From contig JACQAI010000044.1 in assembly GCA_016195115.1 (NCBI GenBank), positions 1 to 28,920 of the forward strand: a stretch of 28,920 nucleotides of DNA, written 5' to 3'. Both the position numbers and the translations under genes were made by a program. Shown here piece by piece: positions 16,082 to 26,350 of the stretch. The DNA comes from Pseudomonadota bacterium (GTDB lineage Bacteria; Pseudomonadota; Alphaproteobacteria; Elsterales; Elsteraceae). A model generated the notes under the pieces. It worked only from the letters and a program-made list of their open reading frames with translations, did not search any database and was not told where the DNA came from. Position 1 is the stretch's first letter, and every line of letters begins with the position of its first letter.

Positions 16082-16178
16082 CCCGTGCTTGGGCCTCACT
16101 CCGGGCAGGCGGTCCAGCTGCCCATCATGGGCCGCCCACGGCCGGCCGGCCCACCCTTCCCCTTGGTGCGCTGATCAG

Positions 16179-16194
16179 GGGATAAATTTATCCC
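16179..16194. promoter_or_regulatory. AT-rich perfect palindrome over the flavin reductase -10 box
   Basis: GGGATAAATTTATCCC is a perfect 16-bp palindrome and stands out sharply in a GC-rich region. It contains the putative -10 box (16187-16192, minus strand) of the flavin reductase gene. The position is that of a repressor operator. The binding protein is unknown. Confidence 0.6.
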
Positions 16195-16215
16195 GCAGCC
16201 GGCGCCGCGCGTCAA
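16187..16215 (-). promoter_or_regulatory. Putative promoter of the flavin reductase gene
   Basis: On the minus strand, TTGACG (16215-16210, five of six) and GATAAA (16192-16187, four of six) are 17 bases apart. Transcription would start near 16180, leaving a leader of about 100 bases before the ATG at 16081. The rest of the 301-base divergent gap (16082-16382) holds the motA promoter and no gene that I can see. Confidence 0.5.
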
Positions 16216-16288
16216 ACCGTCGCTCGCTCCCGGCAGGCCGGGCGGTCGGCGGGCGCCGGGGCGTGCCGAGGGGTCCCAGGCCCATGTC

Positions 16289-16317
16289 TGGACGGGCTGA
16301 TTCATCGAATCTATACT
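16289..16317 (+). promoter_or_regulatory. Putative promoter of motA
   Basis: TGGACG (16289-16294, four of six) and TATACT (16312-16317, five of six) are 17 bases apart. Transcription would start near 16324, about 60 bases before the motA ATG. It looks like a housekeeping promoter; I see no clear flagellar sigma-28 site. Confidence 0.5.
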
Positions 16318-16382
16318 GATTGTTAACGAAAATCCCCGACGTTTGGGGTCGGCTAAAACTGGCGTATTTGCGGGGTCGCAAC

Positions 16383-17243
16383 ATGCTTCCCATTATCGGT
16401 GGCGCTGTCATCATCGTCTGCGCGCTCGGCGCATTCGCCCTCGAGGGCGGCAGGTTCGACATCCTGATCCAGCCGCTCGAGTTCATCATCATCGTCGGCG
16501 TCGCGATCGGCTCCTACATCATCGCCAACCGCGGCCACGTGCTCGGCCGGACCACCGGCTACCTGCTGTCGTCCTTCCGCGGCCGCCGCTACAACAAGGA
16601 CAGCTACCTCGAGCTCCTGAGCCTGCTCTACACCGCCTTCAAGCTGGCCAAGACCAAGGGCATGCTGGCGCTCGAGCAGCACGTCGAGAACCCGCAGGAG
16701 AGCAACCTCTTCCAGCGCTTCCCGGCGTTCATGAACGACCAGAGCTCGCTGGTCTTCCTGTGCGACTACCTGCGCCTCTTGACCCTCGGCACCGACAACC
16801 CGCACGAGGTCGAGGCGTTGATGGACGAGGAGATCGAGACCAATCACCAGGAAGCCATGCTGATCCCGAACGCCCTCCAGGTGGTTGCCGACGCGCTGCC
16901 CGCGATCGGCATCGTCGCCGCGGTGCTCGGCGTCATCGTGACCATGGGCTACATCGACCAGCCGGCGCCGGTGATCGGCACGCATATCGGCGCGGCGCTC
17001 ACCGGCACGCTGATGGGCGTGCTGTTCTCGTACGGCTTCGTCGGTCCGATCGCGTCGGGCCTCAAGCAGGACGTCGAGGCCGAGATGAAGTATCTGCAGT
17101 GCATGAAGGCCGGCATCCTCGCCCACATGCAAGGCTATGCGCCCGCGGTCTCGGTCGAGTTCGCGCGCAAGGCCCTGATGTCGGACGTCCGCCCGACCTT
17201 CTACGAGGTCGAAGCCACGGTCTCGTCGCTGCCGCCGGTCTGA
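16383..17243 (+). CDS. motA: MotA, flagellar motor stator proton-channel protein
   Basis: A 286-residue inner-membrane protein with four membrane segments, two at the N-terminus (IIGGAVIIVCALGAFALEGG and FIIIVGVAIGSYIIAN) and two near residues 170-235 (PAIGIVAAVLGVIVTMG and HIGAALTGTLMGVLFSYG). A large cytoplasmic loop lies between the pairs (YLELLSLLYTAFKLAKTKG, where torque-generating charges lie). With MotB it forms the ion channel that drives flagellar rotation. The start at 16383 gives the usual MLxIIG N-terminus; the frame is open to 16320, but that stretch includes the leader. motB follows after 10 bases. No other flagellar genes are in the window. Confidence 0.95.
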   Translation: MLPIIGGAVIIVCALGAFALEGGRFDILIQPLEFIIIVGVAIGSYIIANRGHVLGRTTGYLLSSFRGRRYNKDSYLELLSLLYTAFKLAKTKGMLALEQHVENPQESNLFQRFPAFMNDQSSLVFLCDYLRLLTLGTDNPHEVEALMDEEIETNHQEAMLIPNALQVVADALPAIGIVAAVLGVIVTMGYIDQPAPVIGTHIGAALTGTLMGVLFSYGFVGPIASGLKQDVEAEMKYLQCMKAGILAHMQGYAPAVSVEFARKALMSDVRPTFYEVEATVSSLPPV

Positions 17244-17253
17244 GGATCACGCC

Positions 17254-18303
17254 ATGGCCGCCGGTTCCAACCTTCCGCCGATCATCGTCAAGCGCAACAA
17301 GCGCGGCGGCCATGGCGGCGAGCACGGCTCGACCACCTGGAAGATCGCGCTCGCCGACTTCATGACCGCGATGTTCATCATCTTCCTGTGCTTGTGGCTG
17401 ATCAACCAGGTGACGCCCGAGCAGCGCAAGGGCATCGCCGACTACTTCTCGCCGGCCTCGGTGTCGAAGACGACCAGCGGCAGCGGCTCGGTGCTGGGCG
17501 GCCAGACCATCACGGTGCCGGGCGTGTTGCGCAACGACACCGCGCCGATCTCGCCGCAGCGCGGCGGCGGTCCGAGCGTGCCCCAGGATGGCGAGGGCAC
17601 CACCCAGGTGCCGGGCTATCCGGGCAGCACGACGGCGCTGCGCGGCGACAAGCCGGGCGGCGAGCTGCGCGGCGCCGGCAGCAAAGGCGCCGGCCCAGGT
17701 CTCGGCGGCACCACCACCCAGGCTCAGGTCGAGCAGATCAAGAACGCGATCACCGGCATCGAGGGTCTGCCCGGCGTGACCGACAAGGTCAACGTCATGG
17801 TCGAAGAGGTCCAGGAAGGCCTGCGCATCCAGCTGGTCGACAGCGACAAGCGCGAGCTGTTCGCGCGCGGCAGCGCGCAGGCGCTGGTCCACACGCGGGC
17901 GCTGATGGGCCAGGTCGCCAAGATCATCGAGAAGGTGCCGAACAAGCTGGCGATCGCCGGCTACACCGACGGCGTGCCGTTCGGCAAGGGCGCCAACTAC
18001 ACCAACTGGGAGCTCTCGGCCGATCGCGCCAACGCCAGCCGGCGGCTGCTCGTCGAGGCCGGGATTCCCGACGAGCGCTTCGCCTCGGTCACCGGCAAGG
18101 CCGATCACGAGCTGCTGATCGAGAATGACAAGGCCGCGCCGGCCAACCGGCGCATCTCGATCACGCTGCTGCGCGAGAAATCGCCCGACGAGGTCGCTTC
18201 CGCCAACGGCAAGCCGAACGCGATGGCCGAGGATCGCGGCCCGCCGGTGCCGACGCGTCCGGGACCGGGTCCGGCGCCCGAAGGCCGCCTGATCCCGCGC
18301 TGA
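17254..18303 (+). CDS. motB: MotB, flagellar motor stator, peptidoglycan-anchored
   Basis: A 349-residue protein starting at an ATG with GAGG 8 bases upstream. A positively charged N-terminus (IIVKRNKRGGHGG) precedes one membrane segment, IALADFMTAMFIIFLCLWLI, in which Asp35 is the expected proton-carrying residue. A plug and a long Gly/Pro/Ser/Thr linker (about residues 65-155) follow, then an OmpA-like peptidoglycan-binding domain with AGYTDGVPF, NWELSADRA and NRRISITL. A Pro-rich tail of about 40 residues ends the protein. It forms the stator with MotA and fixes it to the wall. bpt follows with no room for a promoter. Confidence 0.95.
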   Translation: MAAGSNLPPIIVKRNKRGGHGGEHGSTTWKIALADFMTAMFIIFLCLWLINQVTPEQRKGIADYFSPASVSKTTSGSGSVLGGQTITVPGVLRNDTAPISPQRGGGPSVPQDGEGTTQVPGYPGSTTALRGDKPGGELRGAGSKGAGPGLGGTTTQAQVEQIKNAITGIEGLPGVTDKVNVMVEEVQEGLRIQLVDSDKRELFARGSAQALVHTRALMGQVAKIIEKVPNKLAIAGYTDGVPFGKGANYTNWELSADRANASRRLLVEAGIPDERFASVTGKADHELLIENDKAAPANRRISITLLREKSPDEVASANGKPNAMAEDRGPPVPTRPGPGPAPEGRLIPR

Positions 18304-18324
18304 CCCGCGCGCCGCGTCCGCCCC

Positions 18325-19095
18325 TTGAAAGACCAACCGAGCGCGACCTTCGCCGGCGACGTCAGTCGCAGCCTGATCTTCCATCGTTCGGTGCCGCTGC
18401 CCTGCCCCTACGTCGAGGGCCGGTTGGAGCGCCGCATCGTCGCCGAGCTCAGTCCGCCGCAGGTGCGCTCGGGCCTTTTCGACGATCTCACGGCGGCCGG
18501 CTTCCGGCGCAGCCACAACATGATCTACCGCCCGGCCTGCCCGACCTGCACCGCCTGCGTGCCGGTGCGCATCCTGGTCGAGCGCTTCACGCCGCGGCGG
18601 TCCTTGAAGCGGACCTGGCGCGCCAACCAGGCGGTCAGCGTCGCGGTGACCGCGCCGGTCGCCACCCAGGAGCAGTACGCGCTGTTCCGTCGCTACCAGC
18701 GCCGGCGCCACGGCGACGGCGACATGGCGCTGATGACGTTCGCCGACTACCGCGCGCTGGTCGAGGAGAGCGCCGCGGACACCCGCCTCATCGAGCTCCG
18801 CGATCCCGACGGCGCGCTGGTCGGCTGCTGCCTGTTCGACACCACGGTCGACGGCTTGTCGGCGGTCTACAGCTTCTATGATGCCGAGCAGGAGGACCGC
18901 GGCCTCGGCTCCGTGATCGTGATGTGGCTGGTCGAGGTCGCGCGCGCGCTCGATCGACCCTACGTCTATCTCGGCTACTGGATCGAGGAGTGCCGCAAGA
19001 TGGCCTACAAGGTCCGCTTCATGCCGATCGAAGCGCTCGGCCCCGACGGCTGGCGCGAGCTGACACCAGAGCCGGTCGCCGACGCCGCCGACTGA
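18325..19095 (+). CDS. bpt: Aspartate/glutamate leucyltransferase (Bpt), N-end rule
   Basis: A 256-residue aminoacyl-tRNA protein transferase that moves Leu from Leu-tRNA to proteins with N-terminal Asp or Glu, marking them for ClpS/ClpAP breakdown. The family patterns are all present: PLPCPYVEGRLERR, GFRRSHNMIYRPACPTCTAC, VPVRILVERF, FRRYQRRRH, YSFYDAEQEDRGLG and YLGYWIEECRKMAYK. The start must be the TTG at 18325: the frame is closed by the motB stop at 18301, and no ATG or GTG lies between. There is no clear ribosome binding site, so expression probably depends on translation of motB just upstream (gap 21 bases). Confidence 0.93.
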   Translation: MKDQPSATFAGDVSRSLIFHRSVPLPCPYVEGRLERRIVAELSPPQVRSGLFDDLTAAGFRRSHNMIYRPACPTCTACVPVRILVERFTPRRSLKRTWRANQAVSVAVTAPVATQEQYALFRRYQRRRHGDGDMALMTFADYRALVEESAADTRLIELRDPDGALVGCCLFDTTVDGLSAVYSFYDAEQEDRGLGSVIVMWLVEVARALDRPYVYLGYWIEECRKMAYKVRFMPIEALGPDGWRELTPEPVADAAD

Positions 19096-19132
19096 GCACA
19101 GTCGCGCGCAGCCGACTTGCCGCGTCGGGTGA

Positions 19133-19345
19133 GGCGGCGGTCGGGATCTCGCCTCTCCGCTGCTCGACCATGACGACTCGCTGATCACCATCATCGCGCT
19201 GGTCGGCTGGGAGTGGGATATCCGCCCTCCCTGGGCCGAGCAGGTCGGGCTGCTCCGCGGCGATCTCGGCAGAACTCCACGCGATGGCGTATGCTCGGCT
19301 CGGCATCCTGCCGCCAGCCGAGTACGCGCTCGATTGGGAGAAACG
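19133..19345 (+). other. Open stretch without start codon, possible gene remnant
   Basis: Between bpt and the methyltransferase gene the same frame as the latter is open for 71 codons from the stop at 19130. Its translation contains a protein-like segment, SLITIIALVGWEWDIRPPWA, but no ATG or GTG start; the only start codon is a TTG at 19334. It could be the tail of a decayed gene or chance. I see no promoter or RNA here. Confidence 0.2.
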
Positions 19346-20375
19346 ATGAAGCGAAGCACCGAGCGGTTCCTGACCACGCACACGGGCAGCCTACCGCGTC
19401 CGCCCGACCTGATCCGCACGATGTTCGCCAAGGAGGAAGGCGTGCCGGTCGACCTGGCCGCGCTCGGCGCGCGTATCCGCGCCGCGGTTGCCGAGATCGT
19501 GCAGCAGCAGATCAAGGCCGGGGTCGACGTCGTGAACGACGGCGAGATTCGGCGATCCCGGGCGGGCGCGGCGCAAGACCCCGGGTTGCAATGGCCCGAT
19601 CAGCGTGCGCGATGCGGCGGCAGCCAAGACCGATGCCGCCAACCTGAAGGCGGCAATCGCCGGGCAGCACACCGAGGAGGCGTTCCTCAGCGCGGCGTCG
19701 CCGGGGCTGGTCTCACTGTTCTTCCACAACGGCCACTATCCAAGCCAGGAAGCGTATCTGGCCGCGATCGCCGAAGCGATGCGGCCGGAGTACGAGGCGG
19801 TACACGCCGCCGGCTTCATCCTGCAGCTCGACTGCCCCGATCTGGCGATGGGGCGGCACATCCAGTACGCCGACTTGTCGACCGCGGAATTCCGTAAGCG
19901 CATAGCGCTGCATATCGAGGCGCTCAACCATGCCACCTCGAACATCCCACCCGAGCGCATGCGCCTCCATCTGTGCTGGGGCAACTACGAAGGCCCGCAC
20001 CACTGCGACGTGCCGCTCGCCGACATCGTCGACGTGATCTTCACCGCGCGACCGGCCGGCCTGTCGCTCGAGGCCGCCAATCCGCGCCATGCTCACGAGT
20101 ACACGGTCTTCGAGCAGGCCAAGCTACCCGACAGCAAGCTGCTGATCCCGGGCGTGCTCGAGTCGAAGACCAACTTCATCGAGCACCCGGACCTGATCGC
20201 CCAGCGGATCGGCCGCTACGCCAATCTCGTCGGCCGCGAAAACGTGATGGCCGGCAGTGACTGTGGCTACGGCACCTGGGTCGGCCAGGCCGCGGTCAAC
20301 CCGGACATCGTCTGGGCCAAGCTCGCCGCGATGGCCGAAGGCGCGCGGCTCGCGACGAAGCGGTTCTGGACATAG
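19346..20375 (+). pseudogene. Cobalamin-independent methionine synthase (MetE C-terminal) family protein, frame broken
   Basis: The start ATG has GGGAG 10 bases upstream. The first 67 codons read RFLTTHTGSLPRPPDLIRTM, EEGVPVDLAAL and VDVVNDGEI, then the frame fails at about 19546. The rest continues in another frame from 19551: GDPGRARRKTP, GCNGPISVRD, LFFHNGHYPS, QLDCPDLAMGRH, LHLCWGNYEGPHHCD, SLEAANPRHAHEY, GVLESKTNFIEHP and AGSDCGYGTW, ending at 20375. The His/Cys zinc ligands are in this second part. Homologues that I know have about 40 more residues between the two parts, so about 120 bases seem lost. A short repeat, GGCGA, occurs at 19541 and 19551 on each side of the junction. The family binds zinc and transfers methyl or alkyl groups to thiols; this short form lacks the N-terminal half of true MetE, so its substrate is unknown. 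Confidence 0.8.
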
Positions 20376-20384
20376 CACAAATCC

Positions 20385-21716
20385 TCAGCGTCGCACGCCA
20401 ACCGCCACGAGGCCCGCCATCGTCAGCGCCAGCAGCGCCGCCAGCCAGAACGTGCGCTGGAACGCCGCCATGAAGCCGAGGTCGGCGGCGAGGCCCTGGA
20501 ACAGCAGGCCCAGCATACTGGCGGCGCTGATCACGCCGAGGGTGCGCGTGACCATGACGAGACTGCCGGCGACGCCGCGGTTCTGCCGCGGGATGGTCGC
20601 CGTGACGATCTCGGTATAGGCGATCTGAAACAAGCCGAGGCCACTGCCCTGCACCAGGAGGGTGGCGAGCAGCACGAGCACCGGCGTGTCGGGCTGCCAG
20701 ATGCTGCCGACCAAGGTCTGGCCGACCGCGACCAGCCCGGCGCCGGCGACCGCCATCCAGCGCGCCGGGACGCGGCCGAGGAGCCGGCCACCGATCGATG
20801 ACGCGACCATGGTGCCGATCGCGCTGGTCGCGAGCACGCCGCCGCCCGTCGCGAAGCTAAACTCCGCGGCGGTCCGCAGGAAGTACGGCACCAACAGCCA
20901 CACTGCGAACGCCGCCAGGTTGACGAGTACGCTAACCAGGTTGAGGACGGCGAAACCCGGTACGCGAAACACCGTCAGATCGAGGATCGGATGGGCGACA
21001 CGGCTCTCCTGACGCACGAAGCCAATCAGCGCGACCAGCGCCAACGCGCCGAGCGGCAGCGCCGTGAGGCTGCGCGCGTTGTTCAATGTCGCGAGCAGCG
21101 CCGACAGCGCCAGCACGAGCAGCACTGCGCCGACGACGTCGAAGGTCTCGCGCACCGCCTGGCGCGGCGGTGCCGGCAGATCGCGCAGGAACACCAGCGC
21201 CGCCAGCACGAACGGAATGCGGAACCAGAATACCGCCGGCCAGTCCCAGGCCTCGACCAGGAAGCCGCCCAACCAGGGCGCCGTGGCGCCGGCGAGCGCC
21301 ATCATCATCGTGTAGGTGCCGATGACGCGGCCGCGCCGCGATTCATTGTAGAGCCCGGTCGACAGCGCGACGCCGCAGCTCAGCACCAGCGCCGCGCCGA
21401 CGCCCTGGAGCACGCGCGCGACGATCAGCCACGCCAGGCTGCCGGCGCTCGCGCACAGCAGGCAGGCGATGGCGCTCCACACCAGGCCGACGCGGAACAC
21501 CCGGGCGTGGCCGAACATGTCGCCGATGCGGCCGAACACCAGCATCAGGCTGGCGTAGGTCAGCACGTAGCTGATGACGACCCACTGGATCTCGGCGATA
21601 GCCAGATCGAAGCCGCGGGTGATCGCGGGAAACGCGATGTTGACCGCGCTGTCGAACGGCACGATCGCGACGCCAAGCCCGATCAGCGCCAGCTGCTGCG
21701 CGCGCGAGGCCGCCAT
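20385..21716 (-). CDS. MFS transporter, DHA2 (EmrB/QacA-like) family
   Basis: A 443-residue inner-membrane protein with about twelve to fourteen hydrophobic segments. The first helix carries VAIVPFDSAVNIAFPAI, the second QWVVISYVLTYASLML, and the conserved loop between helices 2 and 3 reads FGRIGDMFGHARVF. The fourth-segment motif ARVLQGVGAALVLSCG and motif C-like GATAPWLGG place it among drug:proton antiporters. Substrate is not predictable. I chose the ATG at 21716; a TTG at 21734 in frame would add six residues. It lies 34 bases after the parC stop on the same strand and may be read through from that operon. Its 3' end meets the methyltransferase gene tail to tail. Confidence 0.88.
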   Translation of the reverse strand: MAASRAQQLALIGLGVAIVPFDSAVNIAFPAITRGFDLAIAEIQWVVISYVLTYASLMLVFGRIGDMFGHARVFRVGLVWSAIACLLCASAGSLAWLIVARVLQGVGAALVLSCGVALSTGLYNESRRGRVIGTYTMMMALAGATAPWLGGFLVEAWDWPAVFWFRIPFVLAALVFLRDLPAPPRQAVRETFDVVGAVLLVLALSALLATLNNARSLTALPLGALALVALIGFVRQESRVAHPILDLTVFRVPGFAVLNLVSVLVNLAAFAVWLLVPYFLRTAAEFSFATGGGVLATSAIGTMVASSIGGRLLGRVPARWMAVAGAGLVAVGQTLVGSIWQPDTPVLVLLATLLVQGSGLGLFQIAYTEIVTATIPRQNRGVAGSLVMVTRTLGVISAASMLGLLFQGLAADLGFMAAFQRTFWLAALLALTMAGLVAVGVRR

Positions 21717-21750
21717 GCCGCGTCGCGACCTCAACCGCGTCGGCGCGGGG

Positions 21751-23906
<2,156 letters not shown>

Positions 23907-23910
<4 letters not shown>

Positions 23911-24656
23911 GCAGGCTCACCTCTACCAGATATGGTAGCAAGCCGGCCCAGCCGCTCCAAGAGACGGACGCGCGCGGCCGGCTCGGCGCGGCCCTGCGGG
24001 GCGAACAGATGGGCGACCAGGAAGTGCCCGGTGAGCGCCAGCGCGGCCCGCAGGTCGGCGGCGCCGGCCGCGGCGGCCGGGTCGATCAGGAAGCGCGGCA
24101 AAGCGAGCAGCCGGCCTTGCCAGGGCGCCGCGGCGGCGGCCGAGACCGCCCGCCCGGTGCGCGGCGACACGAAGGCGAGGTCGTCGGGCGCGCCCGTGAC
24201 GGCGCAGCACGTCAGATCGAGGCCGAATCCGAGCTCGGCCAGGAAGCCGAGCTCCCAGCGCGCGTAGGCGGCCGACCAGTCGGCGTCGAGCGCCCCTTGC
24301 ATCAAGGCGTGCAGCGCCGCGAAGGCGCGCGGATGGGGCTCGCGCTCGGGCAGCGCCAGGTCGGTCAGCGCGCAGGCTGCCGCCAGGCAGGCGAGCCGGC
24401 CCGGATCGTCGAGCACGCGCGCCGCGAACGGCGTCACGAGCTCGGCCGTGTAGGTCCCGAGATGCGCGTCGAGCCGCGCCCGCCAGCTCGCCATCACGAG
24501 GTTGCCGGGCACGAAGATGCCGCGCGTGCGCGGGCCTTGGGCACTGCGCACGCGCCCGACGTGGCGGCCGTGCTCGGCGGTCAACAGGCTGACGATCGCG
24601 CCGCTTTCGCCATGCCGCCGCTCGGTCAGGACGATGCCGTGATCGCTCCACTCCAT
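23907..24656 (-). CDS. recO: DNA repair protein RecO
   Basis: A 249-residue RecO. The N-terminal OB-fold reads MEWSDHGIVLTERRHGESGA, IVSLLTAEHGRHVGRVRSAQ, followed by the helical middle (YARWELGFLAELGFGLDLT) and a C-terminal helical part. It loads RecA onto SSB-coated gaps together with RecR. The family's zinc-finger cysteines are mostly absent, as is common in alphaproteobacteria. The start lies 4 bases after the era stop and the end overlaps parC by four bases, so it is in the middle of the lepB-rnc-era-recO-parC unit. Confidence 0.94.
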
Positions 24657-24660
24657 CGCG

Positions 24661-25569
24661 TCAGCTCTCGAAATCGAGGCCCATGGCGCGGTAGCGCGCC
24701 GGATCGTCCTGCCAGTTCTCGCGCACCTGGACGTGCAGGAACAGGTGCACCTTGCGCTCGAGCAGGGCGGCGATCTCGGTGCGCGCCGCCTCGCCGACCG
24801 CCTTGATGCGCCGACCGCCCTTGCCGAGCACGATCGGCTTCTGGCTGTCGCGCAGCACGGTCACGACCTGGTCGATGCGCACGCTGCCGTCGTTGAACTC
24901 TTCCCACTTCTCCGGCTCGACGGTCAGGCTGTAGGGCAGCTCCTCGTGGAGCTGGATGAACAGCTGCTCGCGCGTCAGCTCGGCGGCGAGCAGCCGCAGC
25001 GGCATGTCGGCGAGCTGGTCCTCGGGAAACATCCACGGCCCCTCGGGCAGGCGCGCGGCGAGCGCGCTGCGCAGATCGCCGACGCCGTCGCCGGTCAGCG
25101 CCGAGACCATGAACGTGTCAGCAAAGGACGAGGTCCTGTTGAGCTGGTCGGCCAAGACCAGCAGCCGCTCGCGCTTGACTACGTCGACTTTGTTGAGCGC
25201 CAGCAGCAGCTGGCGCCCCGAACCGCGGAGCTGCTCGATGATGCGCTGGGTATCGGGATCGGCGCCGCGCACCGCGTCGACCAGCACGACGACGACGTCG
25301 GCGTCGCTGGCACCGGTCCACGCCGCCGCCACCATGGCGCGCTCGAGCCGCCGCTTGGGGTTGACGAAGATGCCCGGCGTGTCGACGAAGATCAGCTGCG
25401 CCGCGCCCTCGAGCGCGATCGCGAGCACGCGCGTGCGCGTCGTCTGCACCTTGGGCGTGACGATCGAGACCTTGGAGCCGACCAGGCTGTTGAGCAGGGT
25501 CGACTTGCCGGCGTTGGGCGCGCCGACGATCGCGACGTAGCCGCAACGCGTCGCGACGCCGTCAGCCAC
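24661..25569 (-). CDS. era: GTPase Era
   Basis: A 302-residue GTPase needed for 16S rRNA maturation and 30S assembly. G motifs: GAPNAGKS (16-23), DTPG (63-66) and NKVD (126-129), plus the switch region TPKVQTTRTRV. The C-terminal KH RNA-binding domain contains VLGKGGRRIKAVGEAARTEI. I chose the GTG at 25569 because family members start about ten residues before the first G motif; it lies inside the last codons of rnc (8-base overlap), indicating coupling. The frame is open further upstream, but that stretch is only the shadow of rnc. Confidence 0.96.
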   Translation of the reverse strand: MADGVATRCGYVAIVGAPNAGKSTLLNSLVGSKVSIVTPKVQTTRTRVLAIALEGAAQLIFVDTPGIFVNPKRRLERAMVAAAWTGASDADVVVVLVDAVRGADPDTQRIIEQLRGSGRQLLLALNKVDVVKRERLLVLADQLNRTSSFADTFMVSALTGDGVGDLRSALAARLPEGPWMFPEDQLADMPLRLLAAELTREQLFIQLHEELPYSLTVEPEKWEEFNDGSVRIDQVVTVLRDSQKPIVLGKGGRRIKAVGEAARTEIAALLERKVHLFLHVQVRENWQDDPARYRAMGLDFES

Positions 25570-26350
25570 GGCGTTTTCGCCGCCGCTTGGCGCCGCTGTC
25601 CAGGGTCTGGACCGCGCCGAGCAGCACGGTCGCCGCGACCTTCTCGGCGGCGCGCTTGGAGCGCCCCTCGCCGGCCGCCGGCGCGATGCCCTCGATCGCG
25701 ACGGTGACCTCAAATCTTGGGCTGTGCGCCGGGCCTTCCGACTTGACCACGCGATAGGCCGGCAGCGCCAAGCCGCGCGCCAGCGCCCATTCCTGCAGCG
25801 CGGTCTTGGGGTCGCTCGGCGGCGCCGAGCCCTCGACGATCAAGGCTTCCCACTGCCCGAGCACGAAGCCGCGCGCCGGCTCGAGGCCGCCGTCGAGATA
25901 GATCGCGGCGATCACCGCCTCGATGGCGTCGGCCAGGATCGCGGGATTGGTCGCAGCACCGGCGTCGCGATCCCCCTTGGCAAAGGTCAGGAACTCGCCG
26001 AGCCCGATCGCCTCGGCGACGTGCGCCAGCACCGGCTGGCTGACCAGGCTGGCGTGGCGGCGCGCGACTGCGCCCTCGCGCTCGCCGGGAAAGCGCACGA
26101 GCAAGGCTTCGGCGACGATGAGCCCGAGCACGCGGTCGCCCAAAAACTCGAGGCGTTCGTTGCCGCGGTCGCCGCGCGTGGCGGCGCTGGCGTGCAGCAG
26201 CGCCTGGGTCAGCAGCTCGGCGCGCGCAAAGCGATGGCCGAGGCGCTCCTCGAGCGCGTGCAGATCGAAACTCGGGTTCTCGGGGCGCGGCTTCGCGCCC
26301 TTCGGGTGCGCAGTCACGCCCTCAGTTGATCGCCCCGAAGAGGCGGTCAT
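25562..26350 (-). CDS. rnc: Ribonuclease III
   Basis: A double-stranded RNA endonuclease of up to 262 residues. The signature NERLEFLGDRVLGL (residues 64-77) includes Glu68 and Asp72, and DAIEAVIAAIYLDGG supplies the second acidic pair (Asp141, Glu144). The C-terminal dsRNA-binding domain has TALQEWALARG, PRFEVTVAIEG and GRSKRAAEKVAA, then a basic tail (KRRRKRRG). It cuts rRNA precursors and many regulatory duplexes. The start is uncertain: the ATG at 26350 overlaps lepB by 29 bases and has no clear ribosome site; a GTG at 26317, 4 bases after the lepB stop, would give 251 residues. Confidence 0.95.
   Translation of the reverse strand: MTASSGRSTEGVTAHPKGAKPRPENPSFDLHALEERLGHRFARAELLTQALLHASAATRGDRGNERLEFLGDRVLGLIVAEALLVRFPGEREGAVARRHASLVSQPVLAHVAEAIGLGEFLTFAKGDRDAGAATNPAILADAIEAVIAAIYLDGGLEPARGFVLGQWEALIVEGSAPPSDPKTALQEWALARGLALPAYRVVKSEGPAHSPRFEVTVAIEGIAPAAGEGRSKRAAEKVAATVLLGAVQTLDSGAKRRRKRRG

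Noticed and set aside
17062..19515. Minus-strand open frame of 817 codons opposite motA, motB and bpt
   Set aside because: Crosses three well-supported genes, shows no family motif and has the composition typical of antisense frames in high-GC DNA.
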